Shown: in pieces, positions 8,759 through 16,242 of the stretch
How positions within the stretch are numbered: the first letter of the stretch is position 1
Layout: each line of letters opens with the position of its first letter
Assembly (NCBI GenBank): GCA_002309635.1
Contig: DBXO01000014.1
Span: forward strand, 56,302-120,301
Direction of reading: 5' to 3'
DNA: 64,000 nt
DNA from: Ruminococcus flavefaciens
Lineage (GTDB): Bacteria; Bacillota; Clostridia; Oscillospirales; Ruminococcaceae
Made by a program: the position numbers and the translations under genes
Notes under the pieces: generated by a model
The model's input: the letters and a program-made list of their open reading frames with translations, nothing else
Database searches by the model: none
Told to the model about the DNA's origin: nothing

Positions 8759-9493
8759 ATGATGAATCTGGACGAATTGCTGAAAGCGGCAATAAAAGAC
8801 CCCTCACAGCGTTCATTGTTCTTACAGACGCTGATAAAAAGCGACGTTTATGTTATATGCAAGAACCCTGTCAAGCAGGAGCGCGACCGAGCAGAGGGCG
8901 GTATACAGCTTGAACTGATAACCACCCAGAATCCCGACGGTGACATCTTTATACCGTTTTTCACAAGCTACCGTGCGCTCCAGCAGTTTGCAAAGCGCTA
9001 CGTTGACTGTTACAAGATAAACTGCCTGAGACTTTTCGACCTGATACAGTCGGTTTCGGCGGTACTGAACCCAAATTCCTACGGCAAGGAGTTCTCGTCG
9101 CAGGAGATAAAGAGCATACTGATGATAGCCCGCAATCTCAAGATAAAGGCTATCTCCTACAACGAAGCTGATATCATCAGCTATCGTCCTGTTGAGCATT
9201 CGGTCAGCCATATCACAAGAGCTGCAAGCAAGTTCCTGTCCAAACAGCCCAACGTTGACCGCGCGTTCATCATGGAGATGATAAAGGGCTGCGAAAAGCC
9301 GCAGATACTCCTTGTCCTCGATATGATGGGAAGTACGCGAAAGCTCTTCGTGCCGCTGTCAAAGTATCTTTCAAAGACGGTAAAGGCCAACGAGCATCTG
9401 TGCTTCATAAGCTACGAACAGGATATGGGCAAGAAGGCGGCTGAGACCGTAGAACCCTTCTATGTCCGCAAGAAGAGATTTTTTGAGAAATAA
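8759..9493 (+). CDS. SseB-like protein (enhanced serine sensitivity family)
   Basis: A 244-aa soluble protein with an N-terminal SseB domain: short helices, then IFIPFFTSYRALQQF, a strongly conserved stretch of this family. A C-terminal domain (about residues 135-230) resembles the SseB C-terminal module. The molecular role of the family is poorly known. It sits between ruvA and ruvB, which are normally adjacent, so it is inserted in the ruv operon. AAGGAAGG precedes the ATG at 8759; an ATG one codon later is equally possible. A 109-bp gap to ruvA shows no clear terminator. Confidence 0.7.
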   Translation: MMNLDELLKAAIKDPSQRSLFLQTLIKSDVYVICKNPVKQERDRAEGGIQLELITTQNPDGDIFIPFFTSYRALQQFAKRYVDCYKINCLRLFDLIQSVSAVLNPNSYGKEFSSQEIKSILMIARNLKIKAISYNEADIISYRPVEHSVSHITRAASKFLSKQPNVDRAFIMEMIKGCEKPQILLVLDMMGSTRKLFVPLSKYLSKTVKANEHLCFISYEQDMGKKAAETVEPFYVRKKRFFEK

Positions 9494-9508
9494 TACAGAG
9501 GTGTTTAT

Positions 9509-10567
9509 TTGATACAGACAGAGGATATGGAGTTCGCTCCGAGGATAATAACTCCAGAGAATACCACGGAGGACAGCGACGCCGAGATAAGTCTCAGACC
9601 GCAGAATCTTCACGAGTATATCGGTCAGGACAAGGTCAAGGAAAATCTTGCCATATATATCGAGGCGGCAAAGCGCAGAAGCGAGCCACTTGACCATGTA
9701 CTGCTGTACGGACCTCCGGGTCTCGGAAAGACTACCCTTTCATCGATAATAGCCCATGAACTGGGAGTGAACCTCCGCGTTACAACAGGTCCTGCCATTG
9801 AAAAGCCCGGAGACCTCGTGTCACTGCTCACAAGTCTCTCCGACAACGACGTGCTTTTCATAGACGAGATACACAGACTGTCCCGTGCGGTAGAGGAGAT
9901 ACTTTACCCTGCACTTGAGGACAGAGTAATAGATATAATCATCGGCAAGGGGCCTTCTGCGCGTTCCATACGCATGGACCTGAAGCCGTTCACGCTCATA
10001 GGCGCCACCACGAGGGCAGGACAGCTTTCGGCTCCTCTCCGTGACCGCTTCGGCGTTATACAGCGCCTTGAGCTCTATACAAAGGAACAGCTCACGGACA
10101 TCGTGAGAAGAAGCTCGATGATACTCGGTATCCCCTGCACCCCGGACGGTGCTGCGGAGATAGCGGGAAGAGCCCGCGGTACGCCGCGTATAGCAAACCG
10201 ACTGCTGAAAAGAGTGCGCGATTTCGCAGACGTTATGGGCAACGGCCGGATAACGCAGGAGATAGCTTCCATAGCTCTCAGCCGACTTGACATAGACGCT
10301 CTCGGACTTGACGGACTGGACAGGCGTATGCTTGAAATGATAATCAGGGGCTACGGCGGCGGACCTGTTGGTCTTGAGACTCTTGCCTCAGCCATAAACG
10401 AGGAAAGCGTCACCCTCGAGGATATATGCGAGCCATTCCTTATGCAGCTTGGCTTCCTGGGAAGGACTCCCCGCGGCAGAGTGGCTACGCGCCTTGCATA
10501 CGAGCACCTCGGTATAGCGCCTCCGGAGCAGGCGGCAGCTCCCGACGACGGACAGATGAGCTTCTGA
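9509..10567 (+). CDS. ruvB: Holliday junction DNA helicase RuvB
   Basis: A 352-aa AAA+ hexameric motor that drives branch migration with RuvA. Seen: the family start LRPQNLHEYIGQDKVKENL, Walker A GPPGLGKTT, Walker B LFIDEIHRL, sensor 1 GATTRAGQL, the arginine-finger region PLRDRFGV, and a C-terminal winged-helix domain with GFLGRTPRGRVAT. The start is TTG at 9509 with AGAGGTG upstream; ATG 9527 is the alternative and would remove only six non-conserved residues. Length is typical. Confidence 0.95.
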   Translation: MIQTEDMEFAPRIITPENTTEDSDAEISLRPQNLHEYIGQDKVKENLAIYIEAAKRRSEPLDHVLLYGPPGLGKTTLSSIIAHELGVNLRVTTGPAIEKPGDLVSLLTSLSDNDVLFIDEIHRLSRAVEEILYPALEDRVIDIIIGKGPSARSIRMDLKPFTLIGATTRAGQLSAPLRDRFGVIQRLELYTKEQLTDIVRRSSMILGIPCTPDGAAEIAGRARGTPRIANRLLKRVRDFADVMGNGRITQEIASIALSRLDIDALGLDGLDRRMLEMIIRGYGGGPVGLETLASAINEESVTLEDICEPFLMQLGFLGRTPRGRVATRLAYEHLGIAPPEQAAAPDDGQMSF

Positions 10568-10598
10568 CGATACTCCCGAAAAGGGAGAGAGGTAGAAA

Positions 10599-11126
10599 AT
10601 GCTGATAAAAGGTTCAAGGAGATATAATCTCAGACATAACAGTGAGAGAGTTGAACAGCCCGAATTCGGCAAGATGATAAACGGACAGGGACAGGGACTG
10701 GTCTCACGGCTTCGCTACGGCATCTGCCGTATGAGCTTCAACGGCTGCGAGGTAATTGCGGTGCACAATGCTCTTGTATATCTCGGCAAGCCCAGACCGC
10801 TGAGAGAGGTAGCCTTCTATATGGAGCGCTTTCGCATGCTCATGGGCTTTTTCGGCTGCAATGCCTACAGGATAGGCAGAGCTCTTGAGCATTTCGGCGC
10901 GGAGTGCGCCCGCGTGAAGAACACCGATGACGCAAAGGCGTTCATTATATCCTTCTGGACAGGGCGCCGCTTCCTTTCGTCAATACATACGGTCCTGTGC
11001 GTCAGGGAGGGCGGCAGTATAAAGGTATACAACCGCTACAACAACGTATGTACTGCCGAATTGTGCGGAAGCGTCGAGGAGGTGGCAGGCAGACGCCGCC
11101 CCATAGCGATATACAGGATAAGCTGA
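10599..11126 (+). CDS. Putative papain-fold (C39-like) cysteine peptidase domain protein
   Basis: A 175-aa protein with no signal peptide. A Cys-helix element (NGCEVIAVHNALVYLGK, near residue 50) and a later His-strand element (SSIHTVLCVREGGSIKVYNRYN, near residues 128-148) resemble the catalytic Cys and His/Asn of C39-like peptidases. The Cys sits at the start of a helix, as in that fold. Whether it cuts anything is unknown; the fold is also used by non-catalytic proteins. It lies between ruvB and glmM, with GAGAGGT before the ATG. The assignment is by motif only. Confidence 0.45.
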   Translation: MLIKGSRRYNLRHNSERVEQPEFGKMINGQGQGLVSRLRYGICRMSFNGCEVIAVHNALVYLGKPRPLREVAFYMERFRMLMGFFGCNAYRIGRALEHFGAECARVKNTDDAKAFIISFWTGRRFLSSIHTVLCVREGGSIKVYNRYNNVCTAELCGSVEEVAGRRRPIAIYRIS

Positions 11127-11148
11127 GAAATAAAAGGGAGACAATTCA

Positions 11149-12510
11149 ATGGCAAAGTTGTTCGGGACCGACGGTCCGAGAGGTATTGCGGTGACCGACC
11201 TCACCTGCGAGCTGGCTATGCAGACGGGAAGAGCTGCTGCCACGGTGCTTGCGAAGAAGGGCGGCAAAAAGGCCAGAATACTTATCGGAAAGGATACAAG
11301 ACGTTCCTCGGACGCACTTGAAGCCGCTGTTGCTGCAGGTATATGCTCCGTAGGTGCGGACGCCGAGCTCCTCGGTATAGTTCCCACTCCTGCGGTGACA
11401 CATCTGATAAGCACTCATGAAGCTGACGGCGGCATTATGATATCCGGAAGCCACAACAGCGCCGAATTCAACGGACTGAAAATATTCTGCGGCAGAGGTC
11501 ACAAGGTAATGGAGGAGGCAGAGGACGAGATAGAACGCCTCGTACTGTATGCTCCGGAGGAGATGAAGCCCTGTTCCAATGAGAATATCGGGCGCATCAT
11601 ACACTCCGAGAGAACTGCCGCAGGCGAATACATAGAACACGTAAAAGCAGCTGCCGGTACAGACCTCAGCGGCTTGAAGATAGCAATAGACTGCGCCAAC
11701 GGGTGCGCGGCTTTCACGGCAAGGAAGCTCTTTAACGCTCTCGGAGCAAAGACCTGTGTCATGTTCGACAAGCCCGACGGCAATAACATAAATAAGAACT
11801 GCGGCAGCACCCATATCCAGCATCTTATGGACTATGTGGTGAAGAACGGCTGCGACTGCGGCATAGCTCTTGACGGCGATGCAGACCGCTGCATAGCTGT
11901 TGACGAGAAGGGCACAATGATAGACGGCGACAGACAGCTTGCAATTTTTGCGCGGGATATGAAAGAGCAGGGCCTGCTTGACGGCGATACTGCTGTAATA
12001 ACTGCAATGAGCAGCCTCGGGCTGCGCAGATATGCCGCTGCAAACGACATAAAGCTGGTAAGCTCGGGCGCAGGAGTACGTTATGTGCTGGAGCGCATGC
12101 TTGAGGGCGGATATAAGCTGGGCGGCGAGCCCAACGGTCATATCATATTCCTCGACGACTGCGGCACAGGCGACGGACAGCTTGCAGGAGCAAGGCTGAT
12201 GGGCATAATGAAGCGCATGGGCGTAAAGCTCAGCGGACTTGCCGATGATCTCCCTCTGTATCCGCAGGTGAAGCTCAACGTTAAGATATCCCCTCGGTTC
12301 AAGGAAATATGGAAAAACGAAAAGAGCATAACCGACCTTATAGAAAGGTTTGAAAAGGAGCTCGGAGACGAGGGCAGGATAACGGTCCGCGAAAGCGGAA
12401 AGGAGCCTATAATCCGTATAATGGCCGAGGGCACGGACTTCGGCAGGATAAATGATATGGCTGTGGAGATAGCGCAGCAGATAAAGGAAAAATGTGCGAT
12501 AGGCGAATGA
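11149..12510 (+). CDS. glmM: Phosphoglucosamine mutase
   Basis: A 453-aa enzyme that converts glucosamine-6-phosphate to glucosamine-1-phosphate on the way to UDP-GlcNAc, the precursor for peptidoglycan and for the FucNAc genes later in this window. Seen: N-terminal FGTDGPRG, the phosphoserine loop GIMISGSHNS (S101), the metal loop DGDADRC, and the sugar-binding GGEPNGH. Several motif letters differ from the commonest forms (FGTDGIRG, ISASHNP, SGTEP): here FGTDGPRG, ISGSHNS and SGKEP. The catalytic Ser and the three metal Asp residues are kept. A general alpha-D-phosphohexomutase is a lesser alternative. Confidence 0.85.
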   Translation: MAKLFGTDGPRGIAVTDLTCELAMQTGRAAATVLAKKGGKKARILIGKDTRRSSDALEAAVAAGICSVGADAELLGIVPTPAVTHLISTHEADGGIMISGSHNSAEFNGLKIFCGRGHKVMEEAEDEIERLVLYAPEEMKPCSNENIGRIIHSERTAAGEYIEHVKAAAGTDLSGLKIAIDCANGCAAFTARKLFNALGAKTCVMFDKPDGNNINKNCGSTHIQHLMDYVVKNGCDCGIALDGDADRCIAVDEKGTMIDGDRQLAIFARDMKEQGLLDGDTAVITAMSSLGLRRYAAANDIKLVSSGAGVRYVLERMLEGGYKLGGEPNGHIIFLDDCGTGDGQLAGARLMGIMKRMGVKLSGLADDLPLYPQVKLNVKISPRFKEIWKNEKSITDLIERFEKELGDEGRITVRESGKEPIIRIMAEGTDFGRINDMAVEIAQQIKEKCAIGE

Positions 12511-12539
12511 GCGCCGATAAAATATAAGGAGCATTTATT

Positions 12540-13403
12540 TTGAGAACAGCAAAAAACTGGAAGGATTACAGGATAATAGATACGTCTGACGGCGAAAAGC
12601 TTGAAACATGGGGCAATATAAGTCTTGTCCGCCCCGATCCGCAGATAATATGGAAGACCGAGCGCACCGATCCCCTTTGGAGGAACGCCGACGGACACTA
12701 TCACCGCTCTAATCAGGGCGGCGGCAAGTGGGAGTTCCGCAAAAGGCTTCCCGAGTCATGGAATATCAGCTACGGCGAGCTCACTTTCAATATTCGCCCG
12801 ACAGGCTTCAAGCATACGGGACTTTTCCCCGAACAGGCTGTGAACTGGGACTTTATGGCTGATAAGATACGAAATGCCGGAAGGGAGATAAACGTTCTCA
12901 ACCTGTTTGCCTATACCGGCGGGGCAACTCTTGCATGTGCGGCGGCAGGGGCTTCAGTGTGCCATGTTGACGCTTCAAAGGGCATGGTGCAGTGGGCGCG
13001 TGACAATGCGGCAGCTTCGGGACTTACCGAGAAGCCCATACGCTGGATAGTGGACGACTGTGAGAAGTTCATCGCCCGCGAGATACGCCGCGGACGGAAG
13101 TACGACGCCATAATCATGGATCCCCCAAGCTACGGCAGAGGTCCCGGCGGCGAGGTATGGAAGCTGGAAAACTGCGTGTACGACCTTGTTAAGCTATGCT
13201 CCGGAGTACTCTCCGACGAGCCGCTGTTCTTCCTGATAAACAGCTATACTACGGGACTTTCACCCTCGGTAATGGGGTATATCCTCGGAAGCGTCCTCAC
13301 GGACAAATTCGGCGGAAGTGTCAGCTTCGACGAGATAGGACTTCCCGTAAAGTCAACGGGAATGACCCTGCCCTGCGGTTCTACCGCTGTCTGGGAGAAA
13401 TAA
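12540..13403 (+). CDS. Class I SAM-dependent methyltransferase (RlmI/COG1092-like)
   Basis: A 287-aa Rossmann-fold methyltransferase. The SAM-binding motif I is LFAYTGGATLACAAAG, the acidic motif II is CHVDASKGM, and the catalytic DPPSYGRGPGG matches the DPP(S/A)(F/Y) motif of 23S rRNA cytosine methyltransferases of the RlmI/RlmK group. It lacks the N-terminal PUA domain of RlmI, so its RNA target is uncertain. The start is TTG at 12540, preceded by AAGGAG at good spacing. Confidence 0.8.
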   Translation: MRTAKNWKDYRIIDTSDGEKLETWGNISLVRPDPQIIWKTERTDPLWRNADGHYHRSNQGGGKWEFRKRLPESWNISYGELTFNIRPTGFKHTGLFPEQAVNWDFMADKIRNAGREINVLNLFAYTGGATLACAAAGASVCHVDASKGMVQWARDNAAASGLTEKPIRWIVDDCEKFIAREIRRGRKYDAIIMDPPSYGRGPGGEVWKLENCVYDLVKLCSGVLSDEPLFFLINSYTTGLSPSVMGYILGSVLTDKFGGSVSFDEIGLPVKSTGMTLPCGSTAVWEK

Positions 13404-13459
13404 CCTGTAGAGGCAGATATTATCTGCCCGAAAAAATATATTATGATACAGGAGAAAAA

Positions 13460-13657
13460 ATGGGAAAAGAAGAAAGATTTGTAAGGATATACTCACATGG
13501 AAAGATCACAGTTTCTGAAATATGGGTAGATTTAGTCACAGGTGTGAACTATGTTTACCATGCAGCAGGCTATTCAGGCGGCCTGACATCATTGCTCGAC
13601 AAGGACGGCAAGCCTGTGGTCTCGTCACCTGCCGAGATAGAAGCAATGAAGAAATAA
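13460..13657 (+). CDS. Small DUF6440-like protein
   Basis: A 65-aa protein. An N-terminal beta-rich part (RFVRIYSHGKITVSEIWVD) leads to VTGVNYVYHAAGYSGGLTSL and LLDKDGKPVV, a pattern I associate with DUF6440. Function unknown. AGGAG precedes the ATG at 13460. The ecfA1 ATG follows 10 bp after its stop, so it is probably co-transcribed with the ECF genes. Confidence 0.65.
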   Translation: MGKEERFVRIYSHGKITVSEIWVDLVTGVNYVYHAAGYSGGLTSLLDKDGKPVVSSPAEIEAMKK

Positions 13658-13666
13658 AGGAAAAAT

Positions 13667-14518
13667 ATGGATAATATAATCGAAATAAAGGGTCTGCATT
13701 TTGCCTACGGGTCCGATGACGGGGAAAAGAAACCCGTTGAGGTGCTCAAGGGCATAGACCTTGACATAAAAAAGGGAGAGTTCGTGGCGGTGCTTGGTCA
13801 CAATGGCTGCGGAAAATCCACCCTTGCCAAGCACCTGAACGCCATACTTATCCCCACGGAGGGTACGGTAACGGTGGACGGTATTGACACCAGGGATACC
13901 GAAAAGCTTTTCGAGCTCCGCCAGAGAGCGGGAATGGTCTTTCAGAACCCCGATAATCAGATAGTTTCGTCCATAGTCGAGGAGGATGTGGCATTTGCCC
14001 TGGAAAACCTCGGCGTGCCATATGAGGAAATGCGCAGGCGTGTGGACGACAGCCTAAAAGCTGTAGGAATGTACGATTACAGGCTTCACTCGCCCAGTCA
14101 GCTCTCGGGCGGACAGAAGCAGCGAGTGGCTATCGCAGGCATAATCGCCATGCAGCCAAAGTGCATAATACTTGACGAGCCCACGGCGATGCTTGACCCG
14201 CAGGGACGAAAAGAGGTCCTTGCCACCATACACCGCATGAACCGTGAACAGGGCATAACCATTGTTCTCATCACACATTATATGGACGAGGCTGCGGACT
14301 GCGACCGCGTTGTGGTCATGGACAAGGGACAGGTAGTCCTTGACAATGTTCCCGAAAAGGTATTCTCACAGGTGGAAAAGCTGAAAGCCATAGGGCTTGA
14401 CGTACCGCAGGTGACGGAGCTTGCATGGGAGCTGCGCAGGGCAGGCTGCGACATATCCCCCGAGATAATCTCGGAGGAGGAATGCGTTGCGGCAATAGAA
14501 AAGCTGTTTGCAGAATAA
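13667..14518 (+). CDS. ecfA1: Energy-coupling factor ATPase EcfA1
   Basis: A 283-aa ABC ATPase, one of two that power the shared ECF module for vitamin and micronutrient S-components. Seen: Walker A GHNGCGKSTL, Q-loop FQNPDNQIV, signature LSGGQKQRVAIAG, Walker B CIILDEPTAMLDP, and the switch His in LITHYMDEA. The C-terminal region after residue 235 is the extra domain common to EcfA proteins. AAAGGA precedes the ATG. No S-component gene is seen next to the module, which fits a group II (shared) ECF transporter whose substrate parts lie elsewhere. Confidence 0.92.
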   Translation: MDNIIEIKGLHFAYGSDDGEKKPVEVLKGIDLDIKKGEFVAVLGHNGCGKSTLAKHLNAILIPTEGTVTVDGIDTRDTEKLFELRQRAGMVFQNPDNQIVSSIVEEDVAFALENLGVPYEEMRRRVDDSLKAVGMYDYRLHSPSQLSGGQKQRVAIAGIIAMQPKCIILDEPTAMLDPQGRKEVLATIHRMNREQGITIVLITHYMDEAADCDRVVVMDKGQVVLDNVPEKVFSQVEKLKAIGLDVPQVTELAWELRRAGCDISPEIISEEECVAAIEKLFAE

Positions 14519-14554
14519 CGTTCTGTCAATACAGTTCAGAAAAGGAGAATAGAA

Positions 14555-15418
14555 TTGGCTATCCTTGAAACACAGGAACTAACATATACCTACAGCGTCG
14601 GCACTCCCTTTGAGAAGACCGCCGTGGACCATGTGAGCCTCAGGATCGAAGAGGGCGAGATGATAGGCGTCATGGGACATACAGGCTCGGGAAAATCCAC
14701 GCTGATACAGCATTTCAACGGATTGCTGAAGCCTACGTCGGGAAAGGTCCTCCTCGACGGCAGGGATATATGGGAGGATAAGGACAAGATACGCGATGTC
14801 CGTTTTAAGGTCGGACTGGTTTTCCAGTACCCCGAGTATCAGATATTCGAGGAGACCGTATACAAGGACATTGCTTTCGGACCAAAGAATATGGGACTTG
14901 ACGAGGCTGAGATAAAGCGCCGCGTCCATGAGACAGCCCATGATATAGGGCTGTCCGAGGAGCTCCTTGAGCGCTCTCCGTTTGAGCTCTCGGGCGGTCA
15001 GAAGCGCCGCGTGGCTATCGCAGGCGTTATGGCCATGGAACCGAGGGTGCTCATACTCGACGAGCCCACCGCAGGTCTCGACCCTGCGGGCAGAGACAAG
15101 ATACTCGAGCATATCAGGCGCTATCACGAGCGCACCAGAAATACCATACTCATAGTGTCTCACAGTATGGAGGATATAGCCTCCTTTGCGGACAGGATAC
15201 TCGTTATGAGCAAAGCAAAGCTCTTCTGCTTCGACGAAACAGTGAATGTATTCGCAAGAGCAGAGGAGATATCGCAGATAGGACTTGACGTACCTCAGAT
15301 AACAAAGGTGTTCGGCGAACTCAGACGCAGAGGGCTCGACTTCGGCAAGGAAGTGTATACAGTGGGCTATGCCCGCGACCTGCTGCTTAAGCACCTGAAC
15401 GAAAGGAAGGTACGCTGA
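14555..15418 (+). CDS. ecfA2: Energy-coupling factor ATPase EcfA2
   Basis: A 287-aa second ABC ATPase of the ECF module. Seen: Walker A GHTGSGKSTL, Q-loop FQYPEYQIFEETV (the YPEYQ form typical of EcfA2), signature LSGGQKRRVAIAG, Walker B VLILDEPTAGLDP and switch His in IVSHSMED. It should pair with EcfA1 as a heterodimer under EcfT. The start is TTG at 14555 after AAAGGAGAA. Its stop TGA abuts the ecfT ATG with no gap. Confidence 0.92.
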   Translation: MAILETQELTYTYSVGTPFEKTAVDHVSLRIEEGEMIGVMGHTGSGKSTLIQHFNGLLKPTSGKVLLDGRDIWEDKDKIRDVRFKVGLVFQYPEYQIFEETVYKDIAFGPKNMGLDEAEIKRRVHETAHDIGLSEELLERSPFELSGGQKRRVAIAGVMAMEPRVLILDEPTAGLDPAGRDKILEHIRRYHERTRNTILIVSHSMEDIASFADRILVMSKAKLFCFDETVNVFARAEEISQIGLDVPQITKVFGELRRRGLDFGKEVYTVGYARDLLLKHLNERKVR

Positions 15419-16222
15419 ATGCTGAGAGATATCACTATCGGACAGTACTTTCCCGGAGAAAGCCTTATACACAGGCTGGACCCGAGATTCAAGATAATCA
15501 TCACGCTCATTTACATAGTCATGCTCTTTTCGGGCGGCAATTACATCTGCCTTGCTGCGGGAGCCGTATACACCTTCGGTGCAATACTTCTTTCACGCAT
15601 ACCCGTAAAGATGTTCTGGAAGAGCGTAAAGCCGCTGCTGCCGTTCCTTATCATAACGGCGGTGCTGAACCTGCTGCTGATGACAAACGGCAAGGTGCTG
15701 TGGCAGTGGAGATTCCTTAGGGTCACAGAGGACGGACTGAATACCAGCTTATTCATGGTGATAAGGATAGTTCTCCTTATCATGGGCACGTCGCTGCTGA
15801 CCTATACAACATCGCCCATAACCCTTACAGACGCCATAGAGCGGCTGCTCTCGCCGCTCAGGAAGATAAAGTTCCCCGTGCATGAGCTTGCTATGATGAT
15901 GTCTATCGCACTTCGCTTCATACCCACGCTCATCGAGGAGACTGACAAGATAATGTCCGCACAGAAAGCCCGCGGAGCCGAAATAGACACAGGAAGCTTC
16001 ACAACGAGAGCAAAAAACCTTATATCCATACTGGTGCCGCTGTTTATATCCGCATTCAGACGTGCGGACGAGCTTGCGACTGCTATGGAGTGCCGCTGCT
16101 ATCACGGTGGAGAGGGAAGAACAAGGCTGAGACAGCTCAAGTCCGCATCGAGGGATTATATAGCACTTGCAGTGACGATAGGGTTCCTTGCGGGAGTTAT
16201 AGTGCTTGGAAAAATATTCTGA
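15419..16222 (+). CDS. ecfT: ECF transporter transmembrane component EcfT
   Basis: A 267-aa integral membrane protein that links the two ATPases to S-components. It starts with the family's DITIGQYFPGESLIHRLDPR, has about five to six membrane segments, and carries the two cytoplasmic coupling helices with their short Ala-Arg-Gly type motifs (SAQKARGAEIDTG, and AMECRCYHGG where Cys-Arg-Cys takes the place of ARG). Encoded directly after ecfA2. Confidence 0.92.
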   Translation: MLRDITIGQYFPGESLIHRLDPRFKIIITLIYIVMLFSGGNYICLAAGAVYTFGAILLSRIPVKMFWKSVKPLLPFLIITAVLNLLLMTNGKVLWQWRFLRVTEDGLNTSLFMVIRIVLLIMGTSLLTYTTSPITLTDAIERLLSPLRKIKFPVHELAMMMSIALRFIPTLIEETDKIMSAQKARGAEIDTGSFTTRAKNLISILVPLFISAFRRADELATAMECRCYHGGEGRTRLRQLKSASRDYIALAVTIGFLAGVIVLGKIF

Positions 16223-16242
16223 GGCGGACAGAGAGGAAAACA

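Noticed and set aside
8653..8913. An 86-codon plus-strand frame after ruvA
   Set aside because: It overlaps the SseB-like gene in another frame and has no ribosome site; the SseB-like frame has both a site and family motifs.
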